Origin: Verrucomicrobiota bacterium
Lineage (GTDB): Bacteria > Verrucomicrobiota > Verrucomicrobiia > Limisphaerales > UBA9464
Direction of reading: 5' to 3'
Assembly (NCBI GenBank): GCA_017309115.1
Contig: JAFLEF010000001.1
Span: forward strand, 1 to 64,000
Length of the DNA: 64,000 bases
Below, in pieces: positions 1-8,533 of this stretch (its first letter is position 1; each line of letters opens with the position of its first letter). The notes beneath the pieces are model-generated. The model was not told the origin of the DNA, made no database searches, and saw only the letters and a program-made list of their open reading frames with translations. Position numbers and translations under genes: made by a program.

Positions 1-100
1 AGCCCCTCAAAAGGGCTCTGCCCGGGGGGCTTCTCCAGCGGGTCACCCAGGGGCGAATTACGCACCAACGCTCTCCACAACCGAAGGCTTTCCCAACCTT

Positions 101-757
101 CCTACCCACTCAAAATCATCTGGAGCCGGAAAACTCCAATGCGACGGCTATTCCGCCTACGACAAGCTGGGTGAGGGAGTTACTTTCGTCGCCTGCATGG
201 CCCATATCCGGAGGAAGTTCGTCGACACCGCCAAACTGACTCCCTTGGACCCCTTGCCGGTGGAGATCGTCAACCGGATCGCTCTGCTCTATGGCGTGGA
301 AGCCCAAGCCCGTTCTCAGAACCTGACCCCGGCCCAGCGAGGGGAACTGCGGCAAACCCAAAGCCAACCGGTCATGACGGCTCTCCGGGAGCGGATCGTT
401 CAGATCCGTCAGGAAATCCCTCCCGGCACTGCCCTGGCTGGCGCCTGCGGCTACGCGCTGAGCCAATGGAGTCGCATGGAAGAGTACCTCCGGGACGGAC
501 AACTCGAGATCGACAACAATTGGTGCGAAGGGGCGATGCGCCCCATCGCCCTCGGACGTCGCAACTGGCTGCATCTGGGCAGCGAAGCCGCTGGGCCGAA
601 AATCGCAGCCATCATCTCCCTCGTCGAAACCTGTCGCCGCCTGGACATCCGACTGCGGGAATATCTGGGCGATATCCTCCCCAAGCTCGGCACCTGGCCC
701 ATCACCCGGGTTGCCGAGTTGACTCCCTCCGCCTGGAAAGCCGGCCGCGTTAGCTAA
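101..757 (+). pseudogene. IS66-family transposase, 5'-truncated remnant
   Basis: This is the C-terminal ~210 residues of an IS66 (TnpC) DDE transposase, whose full form is roughly 500 residues. The reading frame is open from about 100, without a start codon, and passes through LQCDGYSAYDKLG, CMAHIRRKF and IDNNWCEGAMRPIALGRRNW before a normal stop. These are the hallmark blocks around the last catalytic Asp and Glu in this family. The N-terminal region, the first catalytic Asp and the accessory tnpA/tnpB genes are missing, so the copy cannot transpose. The first ~100 bases of the window show nothing recognisable, so the break lies inside the window and is not simply caused by its edge. Confidence 0.85.
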
Positions 758-917
758 CACACCGCTACCTTACCCCGGCTGACCTGCCGCCATAGCCGTA
801 CTTCCCCAGACGGATACCGTGCATGTTCTGGGAAGTTCATCGTTCAAGATGTCCTACACTGTTCCAATGATGCCGTAGTTCATCACTCCTCTGGAGGAAC
901 TCGTTGTTGAGGGGTCA

Positions 918-1478
918 TCACGGCCACGTCTGAAGCGGCTCCCGGGTTGGGCCAAGGATTCGAACGAAGTCCGGGCGATACACGCAGCTCTGGTAGATGA
1001 CCACGTTCGAGCCATTCCCGCCTTTCGCCCGCGATGCATCGGACGGAAAGCGAATGGCCGAAATGCGCTTCTGTCGGGTCATAGTGTCGCCAAGTATCTG
1101 GGTCACTGTCGGCGCGCGAACTCCGATCCACGGCGCCCGTAGATCAGCTGGTGTCAGGCCAAGCGCCTCCCTCGTATCTGCGTCGCACAGATCCAAAACC
1201 GCACGGAGTTGAACTTCGGCAAAATAGGTAACGAACGGCTCCCGACTGAAGGCGAAGTGCCGGCCGAATTCTGCTGCGGCAGTCGCCTCGTCTTCCGCAA
1301 AGTAAACACAGGGGGTTCCAGCCGGGTTAAAACGGTTGGGTTTGCCCGATGTGTAAAGAAAGTTCACCGGAGCCGACTGGATCAGGGGCAGCAGTTGTAC
1401 GCGGCGCACGAACGTCGTGCGCAACTCGCGTACGGGTGCGCCCGCCAGCAGCGGGACAAATGCTTCGGCCTTGGGCAT
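918..1478 (-). CDS. RES-domain toxin (NAD+ phosphorylase family)
   Basis: A 186-residue RES-domain protein, the toxin half of an Xre/MbcA-RES toxin-antitoxin pair. Characterised members deplete NAD+ in the cytoplasm and stop growth. The family is named for conserved Arg, Glu and Ser, and all three seem present: R49 in GKPNRFNPAG, E70 in ATAAAEF and S164 in VVIYQS. The start codon overlaps the antitoxin stop codon as TGATG, so translation is probably coupled, with the antitoxin made first. The gene appears intact. The downstream 150 bases up to the IS66 remnant show no gene. Confidence 0.88.
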   Translation of the reverse strand: MPKAEAFVPLLAGAPVRELRTTFVRRVQLLPLIQSAPVNFLYTSGKPNRFNPAGTPCVYFAEDEATAAAEFGRHFAFSREPFVTYFAEVQLRAVLDLCDADTREALGLTPADLRAPWIGVRAPTVTQILGDTMTRQKRISAIRFPSDASRAKGGNGSNVVIYQSCVYRPDFVRILGPTREPLQTWP

Positions 1479-2108
1479 CAGCCAGGGGTTCCACTGAGGA
1501 TGTCATCCACAAAGTCCGCCAGCGCCTGCCACTCACCACGGGCCAACAACTCCATGGGATCCTTGCCCGCCACCGACGGATGGGGCGTCCGCAGCCACTG
1601 GCGGAACTCTGCGTCGCCTTGGGTCACCCATCGGAGCCGAGCAATCCTCTCGAAATACCCCAGCGAATCCTGCAAGGAGTCTGCATCCGGCGTTTTGCTG
1701 ACGGCTTGTTTGGTACGCCCCAGCCATTGAGCAAGCCGGCTAAGCGGAATCCCGAACAACTTCGCCACCCGGTCGGCCGCCAGATTTCCGTTGGCCACTC
1801 GCAGGTCCCGAGTGACTTCCATCACGCCCTGGAAAGGATCCAGTGGACTGATGCGCGGCGGCGATGTCAGTGAAATGCTGCGCCGAGTGTTTGTCCGTTT
1901 CTCTCGCTTCCCCTCATTCCCTCGCAACGCGGCGTCGATCTGATTCAGGAGTCGGTCCATCTGTTGTCGCTGCTCCACCAGCGCCTCCCGAAGCTCACCT
2001 AAACTCGGAACGGCCATGTCGCCCTTCGGCGTCTTGGTCATGGTTGCCATGCACGCAATGTAAACCAGAGGTCAACCGTTCGTCAACTTACCTGCGTCAT
2101 GGGCCGGC
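1437..2108. repeat. Tandem direct repeat, copy 1 (functional antitoxin copy)
   Basis: About 670 bases covering the first ~14 codons of the RES gene, the whole antitoxin gene and ~55 bases of its 5' leader. The same block recurs head-to-tail directly afterwards with scattered substitutions. Ends are approximate, judged by eye from the shared 'gggcatcagccagg' block at the toxin start and 'tcaaccgttcgtca' in the leader. Confidence 0.8.
1478..2050 (-). CDS. Xre/MbcA/ParS-type antitoxin
   Basis: A 190-residue protein directly upstream of the RES toxin and overlapping it by one base. Residues ~1-60 are polar and probably form a coiled coil (LVEQRQQMDRLLNQIDAAL). Residues ~80-130 resemble a helix-turn-helix (AKLFGIPLSRLAQWLGRTKQ). 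The tail (LARGEWQALADFVDDILSGT) resembles the DUF2384 toxin-binding domain. It should neutralise the RES toxin and repress its own promoter. M12 is an alternative start. A near-identical but broken copy lies immediately upstream. Confidence 0.82.
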   Translation of the reverse strand: MATMTKTPKGDMAVPSLGELREALVEQRQQMDRLLNQIDAALRGNEGKREKRTNTRRSISLTSPPRISPLDPFQGVMEVTRDLRVANGNLAADRVAKLFGIPLSRLAQWLGRTKQAVSKTPDADSLQDSLGYFERIARLRWVTQGDAEFRQWLRTPHPSVAGKDPMELLARGEWQALADFVDDILSGTPG

Positions 2109-2118
2109 ACCCGCCCCG

Positions 2119-2797
2119 ATGCGCCCCCAGCTGAGCAACAAACTTTTCGGACTCGGGCATCAGCCAGGAGTCCCACTGAGGATGTCATCCACTAAGTCCG
2201 CCAGTGCCTGCCACTCGCCACGGGTCAGCAAGTCCATGAGATCTTGCCCGCCACCGACGGATGAAGCGTCCGCAGCCACTGACGGAACTCCGCGTCGCCT
2301 TGGGTCACCCATCGGAGCCGGGCAATCCTCTCGAAATACCCCAGTGAATCCTGCAAGGAGTCTGCATCCGGCGTTTTGCTGACGGCTTGTTTGGTACGCC
2401 CCAGCCATTGAGCCAGCCGACTGAGCGGAATTCCGAACAACTTCGCCATCCGGTCGGCCGACAGATTACCGTTGGCCACTCGAAGTTCCCGGGTGACTTC
2501 CATCACGCCCTGAAAAGGATCCAGCGGACTGATGCGCGGCGGCGACGTCGGAGAAATGCGGTGGCGAGTGTTTGTCCGTTTCTCTCGGGCCCCCTCATTC
2601 CCTCGCAACGCGGCGGCGATCTGATTCAGGAGTCGGTCCATCTGTTGTCGCTGCTCCACCGCTCCACCAGCGCATTCCGAAGCTCACCTAAACTCGGAAC
2701 GGCCATGTCACCCTTCGGCGTCTTGATCACGGTTGCCATGCACGAAATGTAAACCCGAGGTCAACCGTTCGTCACCCCCCTGCCTCATGGGTCGGCG
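2119..2797. repeat. Tandem direct repeat, copy 2 (decayed antitoxin copy)
   Basis: Second copy of the ~670-base block. It differs from copy 1 by point changes, an 8-base tandem insertion and a one-base deletion. Only the first codons of the RES gene are duplicated, so copy 2 has an antitoxin relic without a toxin. Being upstream, it may have supplied the promoter that now drives copy 1. Confidence 0.8.
2160..2739 (-). pseudogene. Frameshifted duplicate of the Xre-type antitoxin
   Basis: This aligns with the intact antitoxin over its whole length but is broken twice. The 8-mer gctccacc is repeated at 2653-2668, which shifts the frame about 27 codons after the start. Near 2243 one C is missing relative to the intact copy, which shifts the last ~25 codons. 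Translating piecewise recovers the helix-turn-helix core and the C-terminal ADLVDDILSGT block. No full-length product can be made. An internal start could give the middle part alone, but its function is doubtful. Confidence 0.82.
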
Positions 2798-2844
2798 CGA
2801 ATCACTCGGAGAAAGACGAAAGTCAAAAGCAAACTTCCCGATAC

Positions 2845-3291
2845 GTGATAGTTAAACCCATTTCGGATCCCCGGCTGACTGACATCCGCCCCGAGGACCT
2901 CGAATCCCCGCACCGTCTGCACACCCTCCGCCAACAGGCCATTGCCCGTGGATGGCTCCGCGATTGCGAGGCTGACACCCTGAACTTCTTCGCCGCCGCC
3001 GTTCGCGCCCGGTCAACGCCAGCCCGTGATCCGATCCGTGTGTTCATTACCTTGGTAGGGGCGCGTCGTTGGAGCCACGTAACGCAAGCCCAGGAGGATG
3101 AGGCCCGACCGCTCCTCCGGCCAAAATCGGCCCCCATAAGGGCTGCCGCCGAAACCACCCGGCTGGGCGGACTGATCCGAACATTGCTACCGGAAATCTT
3201 GAGCGGAAACGGCCATATCACCAGATACCCCGGAATTCCCTACCGCCATCCGACGACGCCCGACTTACCGAAGACCATAAAACCCGGATAG
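2845..3291 (+). CDS. Hypothetical protein, mobile-element type
   Basis: A 148-residue basic soluble protein with a GTG start (MIVKPISDPRLTDIR). It contains a conserved-looking block, LTDIRPEDLESPHRLHTLRQ, then ADTLNFFAAAVRAR, then a FITLVGARRWSHVTQAQEDEAR stretch with a tryptophan-centred core. From memory, similar pieces occur in plasmid- or island-borne proteins of unknown role. I cannot assign a function. There is no signal peptide or membrane segment. It is isolated between the antitoxin duplicate and the end of the defence operon, which points the other way. The ~210 bases after it show no supportable gene. Confidence 0.45.
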   Translation: MIVKPISDPRLTDIRPEDLESPHRLHTLRQQAIARGWLRDCEADTLNFFAAAVRARSTPARDPIRVFITLVGARRWSHVTQAQEDEARPLLRPKSAPIRAAAETTRLGGLIRTLLPEILSGNGHITRYPGIPYRHPTTPDLPKTIKPG

Positions 3292-3504
3292 AGTCATACC
3301 TGGCAAAGGATTCAAACACTATGTCCAGAAGCTCATCGCTCGTTGGCCACCGATTCCTCACCGGATGGCTGCCGGCCGAGGGCGAGCTACACGATTGTCG
3401 ATTGTCGAGAGCTGTCGTCGGCGTCATCAAGCGCTCCTATACGGTTACACTACACTACAGGTAATCCTTTTCTCAAATTTGGGCGAATCGGTGGACGAGG
3501 TCTA

Positions 3505-4095
3505 TTACGTTTGTGTTTCAACTTTTCCAGGGCCATCGGCACTGTTTGATGATGGTCGCGGGATATTCGTGATTTCCATCTTGAGCGGACTCTGGCCCGA
3601 AAGCACCTTTAACCACAACTTACGCGTAGCAGCCTGCTCAAACTCCAAGTCACCGTGAGCTATTGGTGAGTAAACACCCTTTTTTAATTGGACTCGATCA
3701 AACTGAAAATGGACGTCCTGTGAAATTGAATACAGAAGATTCACAAAAAGTTCGTCGCTCTTTGAGGACCAGACCGACAAATCCCTTTCGTCCACCTTTG
3801 TATTTAAGTGATCGAGATACTCCTTCCAGCTATCCAGGACAACCTGTTCCGCTTTAGATCGGCGTTTAAATCCAAAAAATGGGGATCCATAAAAAACTAG
3901 GTCAATCATGTTCAAAGCTTGAACATGCTCGGCTGATACCCGTGCGGCACGAGTGGCCATCAGCGTATGAAACAGCCAAGACTTTCGCCCCCGGCGCTCA
4001 CGGGCACGCTCGATTGCCTTCTGTGCCTGCACCGCAAGTACAGGCCCCATGAAGGTGGCTGAAATCATCAATACGTCGTTTAGTTGCATGATCAA
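3505..4095 (-). CDS. DUF6680-like membrane-anchored protein, last gene of the defence operon
   Basis: A 196-residue protein with a hydrophobic N-terminus (VLMISATFMGPVLAVQAQ) followed by a basic stretch (ERARERRGRKSW), then LMATRAARVSAEHVQALNMI and FYGS. This arrangement resembles the DUF6680 family as I remember it. The probable topology is one N-terminal membrane helix with a cytoplasmic body. It lies 30 bases after brxL on the same strand, so it is likely the terminal cistron. M3 (MQLNDVL) is an alternative start. The biochemical role is unknown. A link to phage defence is inferred only from position. Confidence 0.6.
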   Translation of the reverse strand: MIMQLNDVLMISATFMGPVLAVQAQKAIERARERRGRKSWLFHTLMATRAARVSAEHVQALNMIDLVFYGSPFFGFKRRSKAEQVVLDSWKEYLDHLNTKVDERDLSVWSSKSDELFVNLLYSISQDVHFQFDRVQLKKGVYSPIAHGDLEFEQAATRKLWLKVLSGQSPLKMEITNIPRPSSNSADGPGKVETQT

Positions 4096-4125
4096 CTCTT
4101 CCTTATCGCAGTTTTGAGATAGACG

Positions 4126-6198
4126 TCATTCTGCCAACGCCTTGAAAAAGGCGTCGCTAGGCTCGCTGTAGAACTCGATATTGATTTTGGTCCACAATTC
4201 GTCCGGTAGTTCGTTCAGCTGCCGGCGCGCGGCCACTGGCATCAGGAGCACCGCCGCCTGCTTCTCGATGGCGATTTCTACCAATGCTACGGCGTTCGGC
4301 AGCATTTCCAAGGAGCCGCCCAAGTTTAGTGAGCCGACCACGATGAGCCCACCGCGCGTGCTTCGTTCTAGCAGTGCTCCCGCCAGCGCGATGAGAACCG
4401 GTAGGCCCATACCACCGCCACTTTTGTCGTTATCCATCGCCCGCATCTGCACCGAAAACTCATGCGTGCGCGGGTCGCGGTCGCCCACAAGTTTCTTAGC
4501 CAGCGAATAGAGATTCTGCTCGCCCACCTTCACGCTTTCCTTGAATCCTGGCGGGGCGGGCGTGTTTAGAACACGCACTCCCGCACCTGGCCCGGTCGCG
4601 ACCTCGATGCGATACAGACCCGGCCCCGCTTCGGTCGTCCCCGGCGAAATTGCCCACACCTGGCCGGGCGGCAGGGGATCGCTCTCAATCGCTTCGTCAC
4701 TGTGCAACTCCGGCGTCGCGACGAATTGCTCCACCCCCTCCGTTCCGAGCGTGTAGCTGAAGTGCGTGTTGCGAAACTCGCTTTTGAGGCAGCGTTTTTG
4801 CTGCTCCTTCACCCGTCGCCGCGATTCCAGCGCCATGCGGACGATGACTTCCAAGTCTTGGTCGGAAATCTCCATTTCCGGGTCTGGGAACAGGAGCTTT
4901 GCCATTCCGCTAACCGTTTTGTTCACGGCCTCGATGTCGCGTCCGCTCAATGCGCCCCCAAGGTGCACGCGACCTTGCATCACCGACACCCGGCTGCTCG
5001 TGCGCATCTTTGTCCAGCACTCGCTGAGGAAATCGCTTACCAATCCAAAATGATTCGTCAGGTGGATGTTCGGATTCAGTTTCGGAAAATCCCAGCCCGG
5101 GACGTAGGCGTGGATGCGGTCATGGAACGCAGTGTCGTCGCGCATTTCCGGCGGCAGCGGGCTCAACAGGTGCCCGATCTTTTTCTGCTGCAAAACGTCC
5201 ACGTCGAAGTTTCCGACCATCACCACGCCACCCTCGGCACGGATGCTCTCCTTGCCGCGCGAGAATTCGCCCGACGCCATGTAGCCCTTGAGGATGTTCA
5301 CGCCATCTTTCTGGTCGAACGACACTCCGGACACTTCATCGAAGCACACCACGTCGTAATGGCAGACCAGGCCGCGTTGACCACTTGCATTGTTTACGAA
5401 CATCTTCGCCACGGTCGCCTTGCCGCCAGAAATGAGATGCGAGTACGGCGAGATCTGCTGAAACAGGTGACTCTTACCGGTGCCTCGCGGCCCGAGTTCC
5501 ACCATGTTGTAATTGCGCTCCACAAAAGGCAGCATGCGCAACAATACTACCAGCTTGGCGCGGTCGGTGAGTTCGGTCGGTTCAAGTCCGATGGAACGGA
5601 TGAGGAAGTTGCGCCATTGTACCGTAGTGAATCGGCGACGCCCTCTCGCCAACACTTCCAACGCCTCTGATTTGGAGAGCTGGATCGGCCGCAATGCCTC
5701 GATGGAAAACGGACGTCCACCGTTTTCCTCAGCGATGACCGCGTCGTAACCCAGCGTCACCTCCGCGTAGAAGCCATCCGTCAACATCCGCTCGTGTTCC
5801 TTCACCAGCGTGTCGCCGATGCGCACGTCCTTCAGTGCGAGGCTTGGCAATTCTGCCACGTAGCAATCGTTCTTTGCGTCCAGTCGCGCCCGCACAATGT
5901 CGATCAACTTTACGGAGCCGGTTTCGCGCGCCTTTGACTTGAACAGCTCTTCCTGGCCAGTGCGGACGGTTCGGTTGTTCAATTGCTGCTCGACGATTTG
6001 CAGCCCTTCCCGGATCTCGCCTTCGTCAACCGTCGCGCAATACCGGCCCAGGAGGAACTCCACGACATACGTTGGCACTGGATATTGCCGGCTGTATTTC
6101 CGCACCAAGTCTTTGCGCACCAGATAGCCATCGAAGGCTGACGCCGCCAACTTGTCCAATTCGTCCAATTGCATGCTCATATTCTCAGCTTTCTCCAA
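4126..6198 (-). CDS. brxL: BrxL, BREX AAA+ Lon-like ATPase
   Basis: A 690-residue protein, the usual BrxL length. BrxL is a ring-forming AAA+ DNA-binding ATPase needed for phage exclusion in type 1 BREX. The N-terminal ~200 residues form the BrxL-specific DNA-binding part. Walker A (GPRGTGKSH) lies near 236-244 and Walker B (VVCFDEVSG) near 283-291. The last ~100 residues are Lon-protease-like (SGGGMGLPVLIALAGALL). The positions where Lon has its catalytic Ser and Lys read Gly (GMG) and GGSLEM, so proteolysis looks unlikely. It overlaps the end of pglZ by 14 bases. M7 or M9 are possible alternative starts. Confidence 0.92.
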   Translation of the reverse strand: MEKAENMSMQLDELDKLAASAFDGYLVRKDLVRKYSRQYPVPTYVVEFLLGRYCATVDEGEIREGLQIVEQQLNNRTVRTGQEELFKSKARETGSVKLIDIVRARLDAKNDCYVAELPSLALKDVRIGDTLVKEHERMLTDGFYAEVTLGYDAVIAEENGGRPFSIEALRPIQLSKSEALEVLARGRRRFTTVQWRNFLIRSIGLEPTELTDRAKLVVLLRMLPFVERNYNMVELGPRGTGKSHLFQQISPYSHLISGGKATVAKMFVNNASGQRGLVCHYDVVCFDEVSGVSFDQKDGVNILKGYMASGEFSRGKESIRAEGGVVMVGNFDVDVLQQKKIGHLLSPLPPEMRDDTAFHDRIHAYVPGWDFPKLNPNIHLTNHFGLVSDFLSECWTKMRTSSRVSVMQGRVHLGGALSGRDIEAVNKTVSGMAKLLFPDPEMEISDQDLEVIVRMALESRRRVKEQQKRCLKSEFRNTHFSYTLGTEGVEQFVATPELHSDEAIESDPLPPGQVWAISPGTTEAGPGLYRIEVATGPGAGVRVLNTPAPPGFKESVKVGEQNLYSLAKKLVGDRDPRTHEFSVQMRAMDNDKSGGGMGLPVLIALAGALLERSTRGGLIVVGSLNLGGSLEMLPNAVALVEIAIEKQAAVLLMPVAARRQLNELPDELWTKINIEFYSEPSDAFFKALAE

Positions 6199-8533
6199 TA
6201 GTGGTGGCCTGCTTCGTCAATACGGTTCCGGACGCATCCAACAACACGACCACCGCCGCCGCACCGGCCTGTTCATCGTCGGGGATGATCAAAGAGGCTT
6301 GTCCCATCGCATCAGGCGCCTTCGGCGCGGACGCCAGCGACGTGTCGGGGGCATTCGCCTTGGTGCGTATGTCCACCGTCACCCCAGCCATCGGCGTCTC
6401 CAGCGTTACGCGGCAACGCAGCCGTTGCCATTCGACGTTCTTGATCCGAGCCGTCACCGGCGCAGCCTCTTTCGAGGGTTGGATGGTGAGCATCGGGATC
6501 AGGCACTCTTGCACGCTTAAACCACCGTGCGCGTAACACACCCCGGACACGAACGCCGTGATGTCCGGCGCAATCGCCGCCTCGGCCGAGGAATTCCAAA
6601 ACCATCCGACCTTCGGCACCGAGACTTTGGATTGCCCTCGAATCGCCGCGCATCGCGCCCACCGGCTCTCGACGAGGTAGCCCGGCAAATCCGTCTTTGG
6701 TAGCCCCCCTGGAACCAAGAGCCAGCCATGGTCTGTGATCACGCGCACCGTGCGCCATCCGGCATCCAACAATTCCGTGACCCGCTCCAAGATGCCGTCG
6801 AGTTCCTCGGCGACCAAGTTGGCCAGGCTTAGCTGCAAATCATGGCCACGCCGGTCAATCTGCGCGCATTCCGTCCACGCCTTGCCGCTCGCATCGCCCG
6901 TTTCCCCCGCGCCGAGGAATTGATAGCCTGCGTCCTCCAGCAATTTGCGGAACCGCGCCGTGTTCAGCTCCTGTCCGCTCGCCTTGATGGATGGCGTGAA
7001 ATTGTCCGGTAGCATCATCCCGCCCTGCAACAAACCGGCCACCGGCGATACGGCGGGCTTCGCCGTGGCTGTCACCGTCGGAGTGCCTGCCCAGCGTCGG
7101 TCCAATGCCACTCTGAAACCGCGCGCTTCGCACAACGCCCGCAACTCCTGGCCGAGGTCAAACCGTAGTCCGTCCGCGAACACGAGACATTCACCCAAGT
7201 TCGCCTCGATCATTGGTTGCTGGCCCGCACCGCCGAACGGTGTCTTGGCCGCGAGTTGCTGGAACAATTCCGCCGCTGATCGCAGCCACGGCAGGTAAAG
7301 CGCCCGTGCTGCCGCTTGGATCGCCGCCCGGTCTTGATTCGATTTTCCTTCAGCCAACGCCCGCACCAGCATCAGGTCCACTTCGTAGCCGCCGCCCTCG
7401 TAATTCTTCGCCACGTCCTCAAGGCTGGCCCCGTTCAGGGCTCGTCCTGCCTTGCTGGCGAGGACGGCGAGAATCTCCAACGCCTGTGCTTGTGGACTGC
7501 GTCCCATCTTGGCCCAGACCCAATTCCGTCGTCGGCTGTGTTCGGCTTCCAGCTTCAGCACGGCCTCGCGAGCAGTCGGTCCGTCCGCTACTGCCAACTC
7601 CAGAAGAGCCGCCCGTAGTCGCGCCTCGGCCTTGTCGTTTTCATCTGGCCACGATTCCGGGTTGAAGACCAATTCCGAAGGTTTGGCACGCGTCAGCAAG
7701 TCCGGAAGCGCCTTGTAGAGCACGGGCGCTTCGGAGAAGCGGTCCCAGAGCTGTTGCCACGGCGCGTCCTTGCGAAGTCCCAGTCGTTCAGCCGCACCGA
7801 CCGCGCCCTCAGCGTCCGGGTCGAAGCCGTATTCCTTTTTGCAGCGGGACCGAAAGGCGTGCCACTTACCTTCACCCCAATTCTCCCGAGCGCCTTTCGG
7901 ATCATTCATCCACTCCAGCAGGTCGCGCGGCTGGTCACCGACCATGAGCTTGTCGAAATCTTCCGCCTCCAGCCGCTTGCCCTCCAGGTGCGGGATGGGG
8001 GTTTCCGCAAGCACCGGTAAAGCACTGTGCAGGGAATTGCGCGTGCCGTCGTCACGGGACACGTCCAGCCCCAGTCCATCGTCCGAGATCAGAAATGCTT
8101 CCACCGTCCAGTCCTTGCCGTTGCGTTGTGTCCAAACGGCACCGCGATACTGAAGCTCCACCAAAGGTTGAAGCAGGACGGGACAGTCCCCCGCCGCTCT
8201 CAGCGTCTGCCGACTCACGTTCGGCAAATACACGATGGGCACAACATCCTTGCCCAAGCCCACGTCAATCGTCCGTCCCACGATGCACTTCAGCCAGACC
8301 GCAGGCCCGGTGCGCCTTTCTGGGTCGTAGGTGCCGTGCACCACGAGTTGAGGCAGCCGCTCTTGCAATTTCTTGACCATCGGCTGCCATTGGCCGTCGG
8401 CATCCGTCCAGAGCACCGCCGCCGGCCTTTCCTCGACGCCGGCATGATGCCGAGCGGCCACCAGCAGGGAAGCCTCGACGGCTTGCAGCAAGGTCGCGGG
8501 CCTTCTGGGCTTGCTCCAATAGCTGCTGCTCAT
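6185..8533 (-). CDS. pglZ: PglZ, BREX alkaline-phosphatase-superfamily protein (type B-like)
   Basis: A 782-residue PglZ. The family shares the alkaline-phosphatase metal-binding fold and is essential to all BREX systems, although its substrate is not settled. Metal-site motifs are VFADGLRFD (451-459) and ITDHGW (599-604). The N-terminal half is helical and Trp-rich, and the last ~100 residues form a beta-rich domain. Length and layout fit the group databases call BREX-1 PglZ type B. The start ATG overlaps the preceding AlbA_2 gene stop as ATGA, implying coupled translation. Confidence 0.9.
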   Translation of the reverse strand: MSSSYWSKPRRPATLLQAVEASLLVAARHHAGVEERPAAVLWTDADGQWQPMVKKLQERLPQLVVHGTYDPERRTGPAVWLKCIVGRTIDVGLGKDVVPIVYLPNVSRQTLRAAGDCPVLLQPLVELQYRGAVWTQRNGKDWTVEAFLISDDGLGLDVSRDDGTRNSLHSALPVLAETPIPHLEGKRLEAEDFDKLMVGDQPRDLLEWMNDPKGARENWGEGKWHAFRSRCKKEYGFDPDAEGAVGAAERLGLRKDAPWQQLWDRFSEAPVLYKALPDLLTRAKPSELVFNPESWPDENDKAEARLRAALLELAVADGPTAREAVLKLEAEHSRRRNWVWAKMGRSPQAQALEILAVLASKAGRALNGASLEDVAKNYEGGGYEVDLMLVRALAEGKSNQDRAAIQAAARALYLPWLRSAAELFQQLAAKTPFGGAGQQPMIEANLGECLVFADGLRFDLGQELRALCEARGFRVALDRRWAGTPTVTATAKPAVSPVAGLLQGGMMLPDNFTPSIKASGQELNTARFRKLLEDAGYQFLGAGETGDASGKAWTECAQIDRRGHDLQLSLANLVAEELDGILERVTELLDAGWRTVRVITDHGWLLVPGGLPKTDLPGYLVESRWARCAAIRGQSKVSVPKVGWFWNSSAEAAIAPDITAFVSGVCYAHGGLSVQECLIPMLTIQPSKEAAPVTARIKNVEWQRLRCRVTLETPMAGVTVDIRTKANAPDTSLASAPKAPDAMGQASLIIPDDEQAGAAAVVVLLDASGTVLTKQATTIGES

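Noticed and set aside
749-758. Palindrome GTTAGCTAAC at the IS66 stop codon
   Set aside because: Ten bases at the end of coding sequence can arise by chance, and no matching repeat or insertion end was seen.
4702-5670. Plus-strand frame of 322 codons within brxL
   Set aside because: Antisense to brxL, whose Walker motifs and length are convincing.
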